From CAZIPZ01 sp964541075 (GTDB lineage Bacteria > Acidobacteriota > Terriglobia > 20CM-2-55-15): a stretch of DNA of 64,000 nt. The position numbers and the translations under genes are program-made. The notes below the pieces were generated by a model, which was given only the letters and a program-made list of their open reading frames with translations, did no database searches and was not told where the DNA came from. This document shows positions 8,371-15,668 of this stretch, piece after piece (positions within the stretch are counted from its first letter, which is position 1; every line of letters begins with the position of its first letter). The stretch is from contig CAZIPZ010000001.1 in NCBI GenBank assembly GCA_964541075.1, positions 1-64,000 on the forward strand, written 5' to 3'.

Positions 8371-8467
8371 GGGGAAATCCTACAAACCGACCGCAAGAAG
8401 AATAACAGCAGGTGGGGAAGGTGGGATGGTGGAGGCGTAATCGTAAATAAGCGTTTATAGCCTTTTG

Positions 8468-8528
8468 ACGTCGGCAGGTCAGTCGTTTTGGGGAAAAACG
8501 GCTTGGTTCTGCCGACGTTTTGCTTTTT
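8468..8528 (+). terminator. Long inverted repeat followed by T-rich tract
   Basis: ACGTCGGCAG (8468-8477) and CTGCCGACGT (8509-8518) are perfect 10-nt inverted repeats. Between them CGTTTT and AAAACG form a second stem. TTTTGCTTTTTG follows immediately, so on the plus strand this resembles a rho-independent terminator with a branched stem. It lies about 290 nt after the permease gene, so it may instead end a separate small transcript. Confidence 0.5.
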
Positions 8529-8541
8529 GTGGCAAAAACGC

Positions 8542-8557
8542 CTGCGGTCTTCCGCAG
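8542..8557 (-). terminator. Terminator-like hairpin after the three-gene minus operon
   Basis: CTGCGG (8542-8547) and CCGCAG (8552-8557) form a 6-bp stem with a TCTT/AAGA loop, directly after the stop of the 8559-9020 gene. On the minus strand GCGTTTTTGCC follows, a short U-tract consistent with intrinsic termination. Confidence 0.55.
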
Positions 8558-8558
8558 C

Positions 8559-9020
8559 CTATTTTACGGTGACCACTTCCAGAAGAAGATTGACAAAGAG
8601 CGCGATATCAAAAGCAATCAGAAACAACGTCGCGATTCCAAATTCGTTTCCGCTGCGCGAGAAGATATTCGCAGTCTTCCAGTAAACCTCTTCAGCATTT
8701 CTGATCAGTAAATACTCCGCAACCATGCGGTCGTAAGTCGGAGCCGGTATTGAGAGTTGCAGGCAGGCATAGGCGACGCATCTACCGGAGATGGAATCCC
8801 GAATCTCCGTCTGTGAATACGGCGAGATCACATACGTTCCTCGCTTTCCAACGAAGTGAATGACGCCTTTCTCTTCGAGCTCCAGCCACGTTTTTTCCGG
8901 CAACACGGACTTCAGCAAGTGTCGCGCTTTGTCCTTGGCGCGCTCATAGTCGTCCTGTGTTGCATGGGAGAACACGTCCACCCTGTTGAACGGAAGAGCT
9001 TCTTGCGCGCGCGCGGTCAT
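8559..9020 (-). CDS. Conserved hypothetical protein with C-terminal membrane segment
   Basis: A 153-residue protein. Residues about 28-115 follow a pattern I recall from a widespread uncharacterised domain: A..LL..VL......LEEKG...F.GKRGTY.IS, then a Cys (VAYACLQL), then P..DRMVAEYLLI...E..Y..TAN. After it comes one hydrophobic segment (GIATLFLIAFDIALFVNLLL), which suggests membrane anchoring with the domain on one side. It is the last gene of three small minus-strand genes and lies 45 nt after the diglycine-tail gene. A hairpin follows the stop. The function is unknown. Confidence 0.65.
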   Translation of the reverse strand: MTARAQEALPFNRVDVFSHATQDDYERAKDKARHLLKSVLPEKTWLELEEKGVIHFVGKRGTYVISPYSQTEIRDSISGRCVAYACLQLSIPAPTYDRMVAEYLLIRNAEEVYWKTANIFSRSGNEFGIATLFLIAFDIALFVNLLLEVVTVK

Positions 9021-9065
9021 AAGAAATTGTTCCTAGATGAATTCTAATTGATGATCTGGCGGTGA

Positions 9066-9302
9066 CTAACGGCGCCCGCCCTGGACTCTCGGAATAAGGA
9101 GGATTTCAGCATTCGGGTCGAATTCCCGTATCAACACGTCGCGTTTCTCGGAAATGTCGGCCGCAAACCATCCTTGCGCCATCTTTTCGTTGAATTCAGT
9201 TTCGATTTCGGAGAGGCGCTGGGCGCTTACGGTTTCGGTATCCCACTCGGCAAGCGTCTTGTCTCCACCGGCGCAAATCATTCGGAGTTTTTTTAGTGCC
9301 AT
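9066..9302 (-). CDS. Small protein with diglycine tail, beta-grasp-like pattern
   Basis: A 78-residue protein. The predicted order is strand (KKLRMICA), strand (TLAEWDTET), helix (QRLSEIETEFNEKMAQGW) and strands (KRDVLIREF and ILLIPRV), ending QGGRR. The end FDPNAEILLIPRVQGG recalls the C-termini of MoaD and ThiS-type sulfur carriers and ubiquitin-like proteins, which also end in GG. Here two arginines follow, so a modifier role would need trimming. Start ATG 9302 is preferred over 9317 because AAGGGA lies about 6 nt upstream. It is the middle gene of three. No E1-, E2- or JAB-like gene is nearby, so function is open. Confidence 0.65.
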   Translation of the reverse strand: MALKKLRMICAGGDKTLAEWDTETVSAQRLSEIETEFNEKMAQGWFAADISEKRDVLIREFDPNAEILLIPRVQGGRR

Positions 9303-9452
9303 GGTTTGTCCCTTCATTCAGCCAATTGGATCGATCAGTTGCTTCTGCCTATGGATTTGCAATTACATTGCCGATCGAAATTCGCAAGAGCGACCGTAAA
9401 TCCAATGATTTGGAAGATGTTCCGCGGTGGTGGGCCAAGGAGACCCGGTCGA

Positions 9453-9782
9453 TTAGCCCCGCACGGGCTCTTTGAGTCTGTCGGAAAGGAAGCGGGATAC
9501 CACGCGCCCTGATCGGGATCTACGCCTGTGATAAGGGGGCCGTGGAAAACGGGGACAGCGTTCTAACGCCTTGTGATAGCAATCCTCCTCAGCTTCCTGA
9601 ATCGTCTTGCCCTGCGCGCGGACGACAATAACGGCCTTGGAAGGATTTCCTTCACGGGTCATCTTCAGGATGCAATGATATCGATTGTACTTACGCGAAA
9701 GCTCAATGTAGAAGAAGTCACCATTAGGAAAGGTGCGAACGGGCTCCGAAATAACAATCACATCTTTAGCTAGGCGAGCCAC
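9453..9782 (-). CDS. Small conserved hypothetical protein, basic C-terminus
   Basis: About 109 residues. Residues 5-60 look like a beta-rich domain (DVIVISEPVRTFPNGDFFYI, then YHCILKMTREG and AVIVVRA). A helix carrying two cysteines follows (TIQEAEEDCYHKALERCPRF), then an Arg/Pro-rich tail. I chose GTG 9782 because GGAGG lies 4 nt upstream. A TTG at 9857 would be longer but has no ribosome binding site. It is the first of three small minus-strand genes and is separated by about 150 nt from the diglycine-tail gene, so it may or may not share its transcript. No family is recognised. Confidence 0.55.
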   Translation of the reverse strand: MARLAKDVIVISEPVRTFPNGDFFYIELSRKYNRYHCILKMTREGNPSKAVIVVRAQGKTIQEAEEDCYHKALERCPRFPRPPYHRRRSRSGRVVSRFLSDRLKEPVRG

Positions 9783-9937
9783 CAAACCTCCAAGGAAGGT
9801 GGCATTGGACCATAGTGCTGAATGTTTGTAAATAGAGCCACAACGCTTGTCAGACAAGGGTTTCAGCCAAACATGCTACTTAAACCTGCGCCACTCATAG
9901 CTACAAATTTTTGTGTTCTGTTACGATAAGTCTGGCT

Positions 9938-11665
9938 ATGAAAAATTCCGCCCACCTGCGTCTCGCGATGGCTCAAATCAATGCTTTCGTGGGTGACGTT
10001 GAAGGAAACGCCTACAAAATCGCGTGCTGGATCGACAAAGCTCGTCAGGCAGGCGCCGATCTGGTCACATTTCCGGAGCTTGCGCTTACCGGTTACCCGC
10101 CCGAAGACCTGCTGCTGAAGCCGCAATTCATCGATGCGAACCTGTCGGCCCTTGACAAAGTTGTCGCTCAAACTCAAGGAATTACAGCAATCATTGGTTT
10201 CGTGGATCGCCAGGATGACATCTTCAATGCTGCCGCGATCGCTCAGAACGGCAAGCTGGTAACGACATACCACAAGATCTATCTGCCGAATTACGGCGTT
10301 TTCGACGAGTTGCGCTACTTTCAACCGGGTTCTGGATGTCCGGTGCTGCAGATGGGTGATGCAACTATCGGTATCAGCATTTGCGAGGACATCTGGTATC
10401 CCGATGGACCCGTCTTTCAACAGGTGGTGTCGGGAGGTGCGGAACTCATCATCAATATTTCCTCCTCTCCTTATGACTCCGGCAAACGTCGCTGGAGGGA
10501 ACGGATGCTTGCAACGCGCGCCTCGGACAACATCGTTCTAGTCGCATATAACAATCTGGTTGGCGGGCAGGATGAACTCGTCTTCGACGGCGATAGTCTT
10601 GTCTTCGATGAAAATGGAAAGTTGATCGGACGTGGAAAGCAATTCGAAGAGGATCTGGTCGTAGTCGATCTCGATATCAAATCGGTATTTCGCAAGCGCC
10701 TCCACGATACGCGCCGACGGCAGCAGCGCTCCGTGCCGGCGGTCGCTGAGGTATTTTCGCTGCAACCGCTCGAGTTGGATCGCCTGCCGCTGCCAAGCAT
10801 CTCAATGAGCGACCCACTTGACCCGGACGCGGAGATCTATCGTGCGTTAGTCATCGGTACTCGAGACTACGTACTCAAGAACGGTTTCAAGAAAGTTGTT
10901 CTGGGTTTGAGCGGGGGCGTGGACTCCGCACTGACGGCGTGCATCGCCGTTGACGCGTTGGGGAAAGAGAATGTCGTTGGTGTTCTTATGCCATCGGAGT
11001 TTTCTTCGCGAGGCAGCGTCGACGACTCAAAGCAGTTGGGCGAAAACCTTGGAATCGAATTGATTTCCGTTCCGATTCAGGACGTGTTCGAGTCGTACAC
11101 GAAATCCTTGAAGGCTGGTTTCAAGGATGCCCCGCCTGATGTGACCGAAGAGAACCTCCAGGCCCGAATCCGTGGAAATTTTCTGATGTCGTTCTCGAAC
11201 AAGTTCGGATGGCTTGTGTTGAGCACAGGCAACAAAAGCGAAATCAGCACCGGATATTGCACCCTTTATGGGGACATGGCGGGCGGTTTCGCGGTGCTGA
11301 AAGACGTCATGAAGACGACCGTTTACCGTCTTTCCGAGCATTGCAATCGCGCTGCAGGCTGGGATCGCATGCCGCGTGCGATTATTGAAAAGCCGCCTTC
11401 GGCAGAATTGCGTCCAAATCAATTGGACACGGATTGTCTACCTCCTTATGAGGTGCTCGATCCCATATTGAAGGCATATGTTGAAGAGGATCGCAGCCTT
11501 CCCGAGATGGTCGACATGGGCTTCGATCCGCAGCTTGTCCAAAGGGTTGTTAGAATGGTGGACGCAAACGAATACAAGCGGCGGCAAGCCGCGCCGGGTG
11601 TGAAAATCACGCCGCGCGCATTCGGTCGAGACCGGCGTATGCCGATTACGAACAGATTTCGATAA
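9938..11665 (+). CDS. nadE: Glutamine-dependent NAD+ synthetase
   Basis: A 575-residue enzyme that makes NAD+ from deamido-NAD+, ATP and ammonia released from glutamine. The N-terminal nitrilase-type glutaminase domain (about 5-275) has the triad Glu47 (FPELALTG), Lys113 (YHKIYLP) and Cys149 (ISICEDIW). The C-terminal synthetase domain has the PP-loop GLSGGVDS (323-330) and the later segments STGNKSE and [11 protein letters not shown]. The length fits the fused bacterial form. I chose ATG 9938. A TTG at 9911 would add nine residues. No strong ribosome binding site precedes either. It is divergent from the small-gene cluster. Confidence 0.94.
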   Translation: MKNSAHLRLAMAQINAFVGDVEGNAYKIACWIDKARQAGADLVTFPELALTGYPPEDLLLKPQFIDANLSALDKVVAQTQGITAIIGFVDRQDDIFNAAAIAQNGKLVTTYHKIYLPNYGVFDELRYFQPGSGCPVLQMGDATIGISICEDIWYPDGPVFQQVVSGGAELIINISSSPYDSGKRRWRERMLATRASDNIVLVAYNNLVGGQDELVFDGDSLVFDENGKLIGRGKQFEEDLVVVDLDIKSVFRKRLHDTRRRQQRSVPAVAEVFSLQPLELDRLPLPSISMSDPLDPDAEIYRALVIGTRDYVLKNGFKKVVLGLSGGVDSALTACIAVDALGKENVVGVLMPSEFSSRGSVDDSKQLGENLGIELISVPIQDVFESYTKSLKAGFKDAPPDVTEENLQARIRGNFLMSFSNKFGWLVLSTGNKSEISTGYCTLYGDMAGGFAVLKDVMKTTVYRLSEHCNRAAGWDRMPRAIIEKPPSAELRPNQLDTDCLPPYEVLDPILKAYVEEDRSLPEMVDMGFDPQLVQRVVRMVDANEYKRRQAAPGVKITPRAFGRDRRMPITNRFR

Positions 11666-11693
11666 GCAGGCGCAGCGAACCCAAAGAGCGTAG

Positions 11694-12296
11694 ATGTCAA
11701 AAGAAGTTTCAATTCGGACAGGCGGTTTTATGAAGCAGGAATTTCCGTTTGAACCCCTTCCGGGGCATCTCTCTGACGAAGAGTTGTTCAAGTTTGCGAT
11801 GAAGGACGTGAAATCCCTTGGATGGAGCGCGGCGGCGCCTCTCGTCATTCGCCCGCCAATAGAGGTTCAGGCGCAGGACAATGAACAGAAGGCTTTGCAC
11901 GCCCTCGAGGAATTCGTTCGAAAAGGCAACGTTGAGGTTGAGCAAACCGCCGAATACATTGAGGGCACGGTGCATCCTCAGGGCCGCTTGTATCTTGATG
12001 ACCTTCGTTCAGGGCGCTTTTCAGTTCAGGCGCACCTGGACTTGCACGGCCTCAACATTCAGCAGGCGCGGTTCGATTTGGAAGAATTTCTCTATTCGGC
12101 CGTGCGCGCTGGCTTTTCATGCGTGCGAGTGATTCATGGTCGGGGCCGGCATTCCCATAAACATCATCCGGTGTTGAAGGAAAACGTTCAACGGTGGCTC
12201 TGCACTCGTCGGATGAGCCGGCTCGTGATTGCCTACACTTCAGCTCGTCGATGCGACGGAGGAGGCGGGGCAGTTTATGTTCTGCTGCGAAAGTAG
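11694..12296 (+). CDS. Smr-domain protein (putative endonuclease)
   Basis: A 200-residue protein. The N-terminal half has no recognised fold and includes an acidic helix rich region (about 60-90). The C-terminal 85 residues form a Smr domain: the motif LDLHG (about 113-117) followed by ARFDLEEFL, then VIHGRGRHSHKHHPVLKENV. This domain occurs at the end of MutS2 and as stand-alone proteins with nicking endonuclease or RNA-cleaving activity. Two starts are possible: ATG 11694 (AAAGAG upstream) and ATG 11730 (AGGCGG upstream). It follows nadE by 28 nt, possibly in one transcript. Its 3' end overlaps the convergent 12275-12682 gene by 22 nt. Confidence 0.85.
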   Translation: MSKEVSIRTGGFMKQEFPFEPLPGHLSDEELFKFAMKDVKSLGWSAAAPLVIRPPIEVQAQDNEQKALHALEEFVRKGNVEVEQTAEYIEGTVHPQGRLYLDDLRSGRFSVQAHLDLHGLNIQQARFDLEEFLYSAVRAGFSCVRVIHGRGRHSHKHHPVLKENVQRWLCTRRMSRLVIAYTSARRCDGGGGAVYVLLRK

Positions 12297-12682
12297 ACCC
12301 GGTCTGCCGCGGCGCACAACGAGGCCATGAAGTGGAGCCTGGTCCCCAGGTCGTCCGAACGACGTGCGCACAGAACAATGAGGCTCGCGCCGCTCTCCAC
12401 CAGCGACTCCAGGCGAGACTTTACTTTCCCGAGGAGTCTGGCGGATTCTCGCGTCGAGATCGACAGATCATAGAACGGATCGAGAAGGTTGCATATCACT
12501 GCGTTGCCACTGGCTCTGTTGATGATCCTTTCGACGTCAGCGGCACGCATGCCGGCCAGGTCGATCACTGCTGGAGCTTCCTGGGATTCGAAAGCCTGGC
12601 TCACGGAGGCAACCCAACTTTCGTCGATTCTTTCGTCAGTCACATACACGATCAGTTGTCCTGTATCAGCAATTGTTGTCAT
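12275..12682 (-). CDS. RecA-fold-like protein without P-loop, coupled to lexA
   Basis: A 135-residue protein of alternating strands and helices: LIVYVTDERI, VSQAFESQ, APAVIDLAGM, VERIINRA, NAVICNLLDPFYD, LLGKVKSRLESLVESG, SLIVLCARR, then FMASLCAAADRVYF. The stretch VICNLLDPFYD looks like a Walker B strand, and the end resembles RecA/KaiC-like ATPases. No Walker A motif is present, so it may be a degenerate or regulatory relative of ImuA-type proteins. Its ATG overlaps the lexA stop (ATGA), so it is translated with LexA and should respond to DNA damage. The assignment to the RecA fold is an inference from pattern, not a confirmed match. Confidence 0.7.
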   Translation of the reverse strand: MTTIADTGQLIVYVTDERIDESWVASVSQAFESQEAPAVIDLAGMRAADVERIINRASGNAVICNLLDPFYDLSISTRESARLLGKVKSRLESLVESGASLIVLCARRSDDLGTRLHFMASLCAAADRVYFRSRT

Positions 12683-13296
12683 TTTTTTGCGACGCGAAGC
12701 ACGCCAATGACGCGACCCACAAGTTGAACCGTCCCGGCTTCGCTCCTTTCGATTTCAATTGGTTTGAATTTTGGATTCTCTGCGATCAGTTTGATTCCGC
12801 GATTCGTTCGCTGAAACCGCTTTACGGTCGCTTCGTCGTCGATCAAGGCGACGACGATTTCTCCGTTATTCGCACTTTGTTGCGGGTGAACCATGACGTA
12901 GTCGCCATCCAGAATGTGGGCGCCGATCATGCTGTCCCCCTTCACCTTTAATAAGAACGAGCCTCCAGGCGCCCAATGCTTTGGAAGCTGGATCTCGCCT
13001 TCAATGTTTTCATGCGCAAGAAGGGGAGCGCCTGCAGCGACGTTTCCTACAATCGGAATGGTGGTTCCCTCAGTTCCCGGTTTCGTCCGCGGGCCGCTGG
13101 ACACCGAAAGCGTTCGCGACTGGAATTTCTTTTTTTGAAGCGCGCCTTTTCTCTCAAGCGCGGAAATATGATCCTGAACCGTTGCAGGATAGATTCCGAA
13201 ATGCCTGCCGATCTCCCGCACCGAGGGCGGAAAACTGTTATCCGCGATGTACTCATTAATGAAGTCCAAAATATCCTGCTGACGTTCGGTCAACAT
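12679..13296 (-). CDS. lexA: LexA repressor
   Basis: A 205-residue SOS repressor. The N-terminal winged helix spans about 1-65 (MLTERQQDILDFINEYIADN, then SVREIGRHFGIYPATVQDHI). The C-terminal S24 protease domain has the self-cleavage site Ala88-Gly89 (VAAGAP) and the catalytic Ser122 (GDSM) and Lys159 (ATVKRF). I chose ATG 13296, where homology to LexA begins. An upstream in-frame ATG at 13320 would lie inside the probable operator. It heads a two-gene unit with the RecA-fold-like gene and is divergent from the pilus gene. Confidence 0.95.
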   Translation of the reverse strand: MLTERQQDILDFINEYIADNSFPPSVREIGRHFGIYPATVQDHISALERKGALQKKKFQSRTLSVSSGPRTKPGTEGTTIPIVGNVAAGAPLLAHENIEGEIQLPKHWAPGGSFLLKVKGDSMIGAHILDGDYVMVHPQQSANNGEIVVALIDDEATVKRFQRTNRGIKLIAENPKFKPIEIERSEAGTVQLVGRVIGVLRVAKK

Positions 13297-13314
13297 ATGG
13301 CCCCAGCTTATACC

Positions 13315-13326
13315 GTACATTTGTTC
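13315..13326. promoter_or_regulatory. Candidate LexA box in the lexA promoter
   Basis: On the plus strand the site reads GTAC-ATTT-GTTC (minus strand GAACAAATGTAC). It is one mismatch from the GAAC-N4-GTTC box used by LexA of Bacillus and several other phyla. It lies about 20-30 nt upstream of the chosen lexA start, next to TATAAG on the minus strand, so LexA binding would block its own transcription. It could also affect the divergent pilus gene. Confidence 0.45.
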
Positions 13327-13441
13327 GGTTCGTCAAGGGTGGCGCGTTTGCTTCCGGGGATTACGCCCTTGAACCAAACCGGTTCCGGAGATATCGTTGC
13401 CTCAGCTCAAAAGATCCGGCCCAGATCTTAGGGGTGCAGGA

Positions 13442-14674
13442 TTGAACTCTCAGGCCGGGGCTGCACTGATCATCGCTCTGATGTTTCTCTTTTTCCTCAC
13501 GATGCTTGGCGGAGCTCTATTGACGACTTCCACTGTCGACATCCGCATCAGCGATAACTTCAACAGCGCGACCAGGCTTTTTTATCTTGCTGAGGCCGGA
13601 ATTGAACAGGCCCGCGAGAACATCCGCAGTTCTCCTGACTCGCCAACGCAACTGCTGATTGCGGCAGCCGGCGCCGACCTCGCCATCTCCACGTCCACAG
13701 ATCTGGACATCCTCATCGAAGGCGACGATGCGCCGTTCATCGACAACTCCGTGCTCACGGATGCTTCCGGCAGGCTTGTCGGCTCCCTGTATGTTTGGAT
13801 CCGCAATGATGTGGCGGACGCTATGAGTTCCAGGACGGATTCTAATGACGTGTTGACCCTTCTTAGCGTTGCGTCAATTGGCTCGAACCGGAAGGTTGTT
13901 GAGGCAACAATCAAGAAGGGGAGATTTCCGCGGTTGCCCGCCGCACTGATGCTAGATGGTCCCCTCGATGGCTTCGACAATGACACGTCATCGGCGTTTT
14001 CAATCCGTGGATACGACTCCGCGGATTCCAATCTGAGGGCGAGCGCGATTGGAGTCACTGACGATATTGACGTCTCGCGAATTGCGGATGCACTAAGCGG
14101 TGATCCCGATCGGTCTGGCAACTACATGGGCGCTGGCGGGATCGTGCCAAATATTGCGAATCACAATAGCGACCTGAGCGTTTCGTTGAAAACAGTTGGC
14201 GGACTTGAAAAGCTTGTTACGCGGATGACGGAAAGCGCCAATGTGGTTCTTAACCCGCCGTTCGGCACGGCAGCGATGCTAACCGACGTAGGTTCGCCCG
14301 CGGATTATCAGGTCGTCGTTGTAAACGGTGATGTGAACCTCGGGCCCGGCAACGGATACGGAACGCTTTTGGTCCGGGGAAATATTAGGGTCGAAGGCAA
14401 TTTCACATGGAATGGTCTGATACTGCTCATCGGTCAGGGCGGCTTTCATTGGAATGACGGTCGAAACGGAGTGGTGAACGGCGGAGTGTTTTTGGGACGA
14501 ACGCGTGCGGACGACCGGTCCGACGGTAATCCACTTGGAACTCTCCTCACGGTCCGGGGAGGAGTCACCGCCGATTTCCACGGCGCAAACGGCGTCATTC
14601 GATACGACGCGGCCGGAATTGAGGCGGCTAATAAACGGTTTCCCTATACTCCGATTGCGATTAAAGAATATTGA
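13442..14674 (+). CDS. PilX-type pilus assembly protein
   Basis: About 410 residues. The N-terminus is type IV pilin-like: QAGAALIIALMFLFFLTMLG is the hydrophobic helix, followed by TSTVDIRISDNF and FYLAEAGIEQARENI. This is typical of the PilX N-terminal family, minor pilus components. The rest is a large, Gly/Asp-rich exported region with no further recognised domain; it ends in a beta-rich segment (LLVRGNIRVEGNFTWNG). I prefer TTG 13442, which places the helix near the N-terminus and has AGGGG upstream. TTG 13397 is an alternative. No other pilus genes are nearby, so it is an isolated member of a scattered pilus set. Confidence 0.75.
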   Translation: MNSQAGAALIIALMFLFFLTMLGGALLTTSTVDIRISDNFNSATRLFYLAEAGIEQARENIRSSPDSPTQLLIAAAGADLAISTSTDLDILIEGDDAPFIDNSVLTDASGRLVGSLYVWIRNDVADAMSSRTDSNDVLTLLSVASIGSNRKVVEATIKKGRFPRLPAALMLDGPLDGFDNDTSSAFSIRGYDSADSNLRASAIGVTDDIDVSRIADALSGDPDRSGNYMGAGGIVPNIANHNSDLSVSLKTVGGLEKLVTRMTESANVVLNPPFGTAAMLTDVGSPADYQVVVVNGDVNLGPGNGYGTLLVRGNIRVEGNFTWNGLILLIGQGGFHWNDGRNGVVNGGVFLGRTRADDRSDGNPLGTLLTVRGGVTADFHGANGVIRYDAAGIEAANKRFPYTPIAIKEY

Positions 14675-14689
14675 GCGGTCTGGAACTCT

Positions 14690-14983
14690 CTACCCCTTGG
14701 CTTCCCGGGTTTTCCCGCTGGCCCCCGGGTCTTCATACAGATACTTCACGCGGCTCTTGTATATAAAAAGATTGGGTTGAGTTTCGCGGGTAATGCGGAT
14801 GATGTCTTTGTCGTAGTATTCGATCCACCCTCGGATTTCCTCACCGTCAATGAGCTTGACCACGACGGGTGTGCGATTCTTGGAAAGGCGATCGATGTAC
14901 TCGGTCTCTCGGAAAGTCGTTTCTGGCGCGGATTGCCGCCGATCTCGTCTGCTCGTGTATTCGCTGTGTGTTCGTATTGCCAT
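14690..14983 (-). CDS. hfq: Hfq-like Sm-fold RNA chaperone, divergent
   Basis: A 97-residue Sm-like protein. Sm1 is VVVKLIDGEEIRGWIEYYDK (about 41-60) followed by IIRIT, and Sm2 is LFIYKSRVKYL (about 72-82). In E. coli Hfq the Sm2 core is YKHAIS. Here the His is replaced by Ser (YKSRV), and about 28 basic or polar residues precede the Sm1 motif. Hfq pairs small RNAs with mRNAs as a hexamer. ATG 14983 is chosen over TTG 14998. No clear ribosome binding site precedes it. It is convergent with the pilus gene (15 nt apart) and divergent from the HAD gene. Confidence 0.8.
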   Translation of the reverse strand: MAIRTHSEYTSRRDRRQSAPETTFRETEYIDRLSKNRTPVVVKLIDGEEIRGWIEYYDKDIIRITRETQPNLFIYKSRVKYLYEDPGASGKTREAKG

Positions 14984-15020
14984 CTGCAAAGTATTCAATT
15001 TTCGATGTTAAGATTCAAGT

Positions 15021-15635
15021 GTGAAGATCGAAGCTCTATTGTTCGATTTGGGCAAGGTTCTCATTGATTTTAATTTTGAGACCGGAGTACAAGCCCTTCA
15101 TTCCTGTTGTTCCATTTCCAGAGATCGTCTGGAGGAAGTCCTCTGGGACGAGCACTGGATACGGCGTTACGAGCGCGGAGAAATTTCGACAGACGAGTTT
15201 CATGCCTATCTCTGTGCGTCGGCGAAACTGAATATCGGTATGCCGGCCTTCCGGGACATATGGTCGTCAGTTTTTCTTCCCGACATGATTGTCTCCGAGA
15301 AACTGCTGGCGGCGCTCAAGCGTCGCTATCCCCTGATTCTCGTGTCCAACACGAACGAGGCTCATGCGGAATTCATCAAATCTCGGTATCGTGTGTTCGA
15401 ATATTTCGACCACCACATCCTTTCGTACGAAGTAGGTTCCTTGAAACCCGACTCTCATATCTTCCAATGCGCCATCAAGGCTTCCGGGCTTCCTCCTCAG
15501 GCGCTATTTTTCACTGATGACCGCGAGGAGAACATTGAGACCGCAAAGCGCCTCGGAATTCAAGCCCACCAGTTCGTCTCCGTGCCCCTTCTAATGGATG
15601 CGATGCGAAATATTGGAATTGAAACGGAAGATTAG
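15021..15635 (+). CDS. HAD-family phosphatase, YihX-like
   Basis: A 204-residue haloacid-dehalogenase-type hydrolase. Motif I is LLFDLGKVLID, with Gly at the second-Asp position, as in the YihX sugar-phosphatase subgroup (DLGNV). Motif II is ILVSNTN, the lysine lies in GSLKPDSHIF, and motif IV is FFTDDREENIETA. An alpha-helical cap occupies about 18-85. Likely substrates are small phosphorylated metabolites; the exact one cannot be read from sequence. The start is GTG 15021 with only a weak ribosome binding site. It is followed 34 nt later by the PEP synthase regulator, so the two may be co-transcribed. Confidence 0.85.
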   Translation: MKIEALLFDLGKVLIDFNFETGVQALHSCCSISRDRLEEVLWDEHWIRRYERGEISTDEFHAYLCASAKLNIGMPAFRDIWSSVFLPDMIVSEKLLAALKRRYPLILVSNTNEAHAEFIKSRYRVFEYFDHHILSYEVGSLKPDSHIFQCAIKASGLPPQALFFTDDREENIETAKRLGIQAHQFVSVPLLMDAMRNIGIETED

Positions 15636-15668
15636 AGCCGGAAAGCAGAAAACAGGGGAACGTTCTCA

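Larger units (their letters stand above)
8181..8541. other. Structured intergenic region, possible small RNA
   Basis: About 360 nt between the permease and a minus-strand gene. No credible frame is seen. It contains a CATAAT (8316-8321) that could be a -10 element with a poor -35, a strong hairpin (8348-8370), and a long inverted repeat (8468-8518) followed by TTTTGCTTTTTG. Together these could bound an RNA of about 200 nt on the plus strand. It does not match riboswitches, SRP RNA, RNase P or tmRNA cores that I know. Confidence 0.35.

Noticed and set aside
8181..8541. Riboswitch or known housekeeping RNA in the 8.2-8.5 kb gap
   Set aside because: No TPP, cobalamin, SAM, glycine, SRP, RNase P or tmRNA core was recognised, and the next gene is on the opposite strand.
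12194..12727. A 177-codon plus-strand frame over the lexA-coupled gene
   Set aside because: It runs through the Smr gene end and is antisense to a gene with ATGA coupling to lexA; no supporting signal.
15021..15635. HAD phosphatase with a defective active site (Gly for the second Asp)
   Set aside because: The DLG form of motif I is normal in the YihX-type subgroup, so it is not a sign of inactivation.
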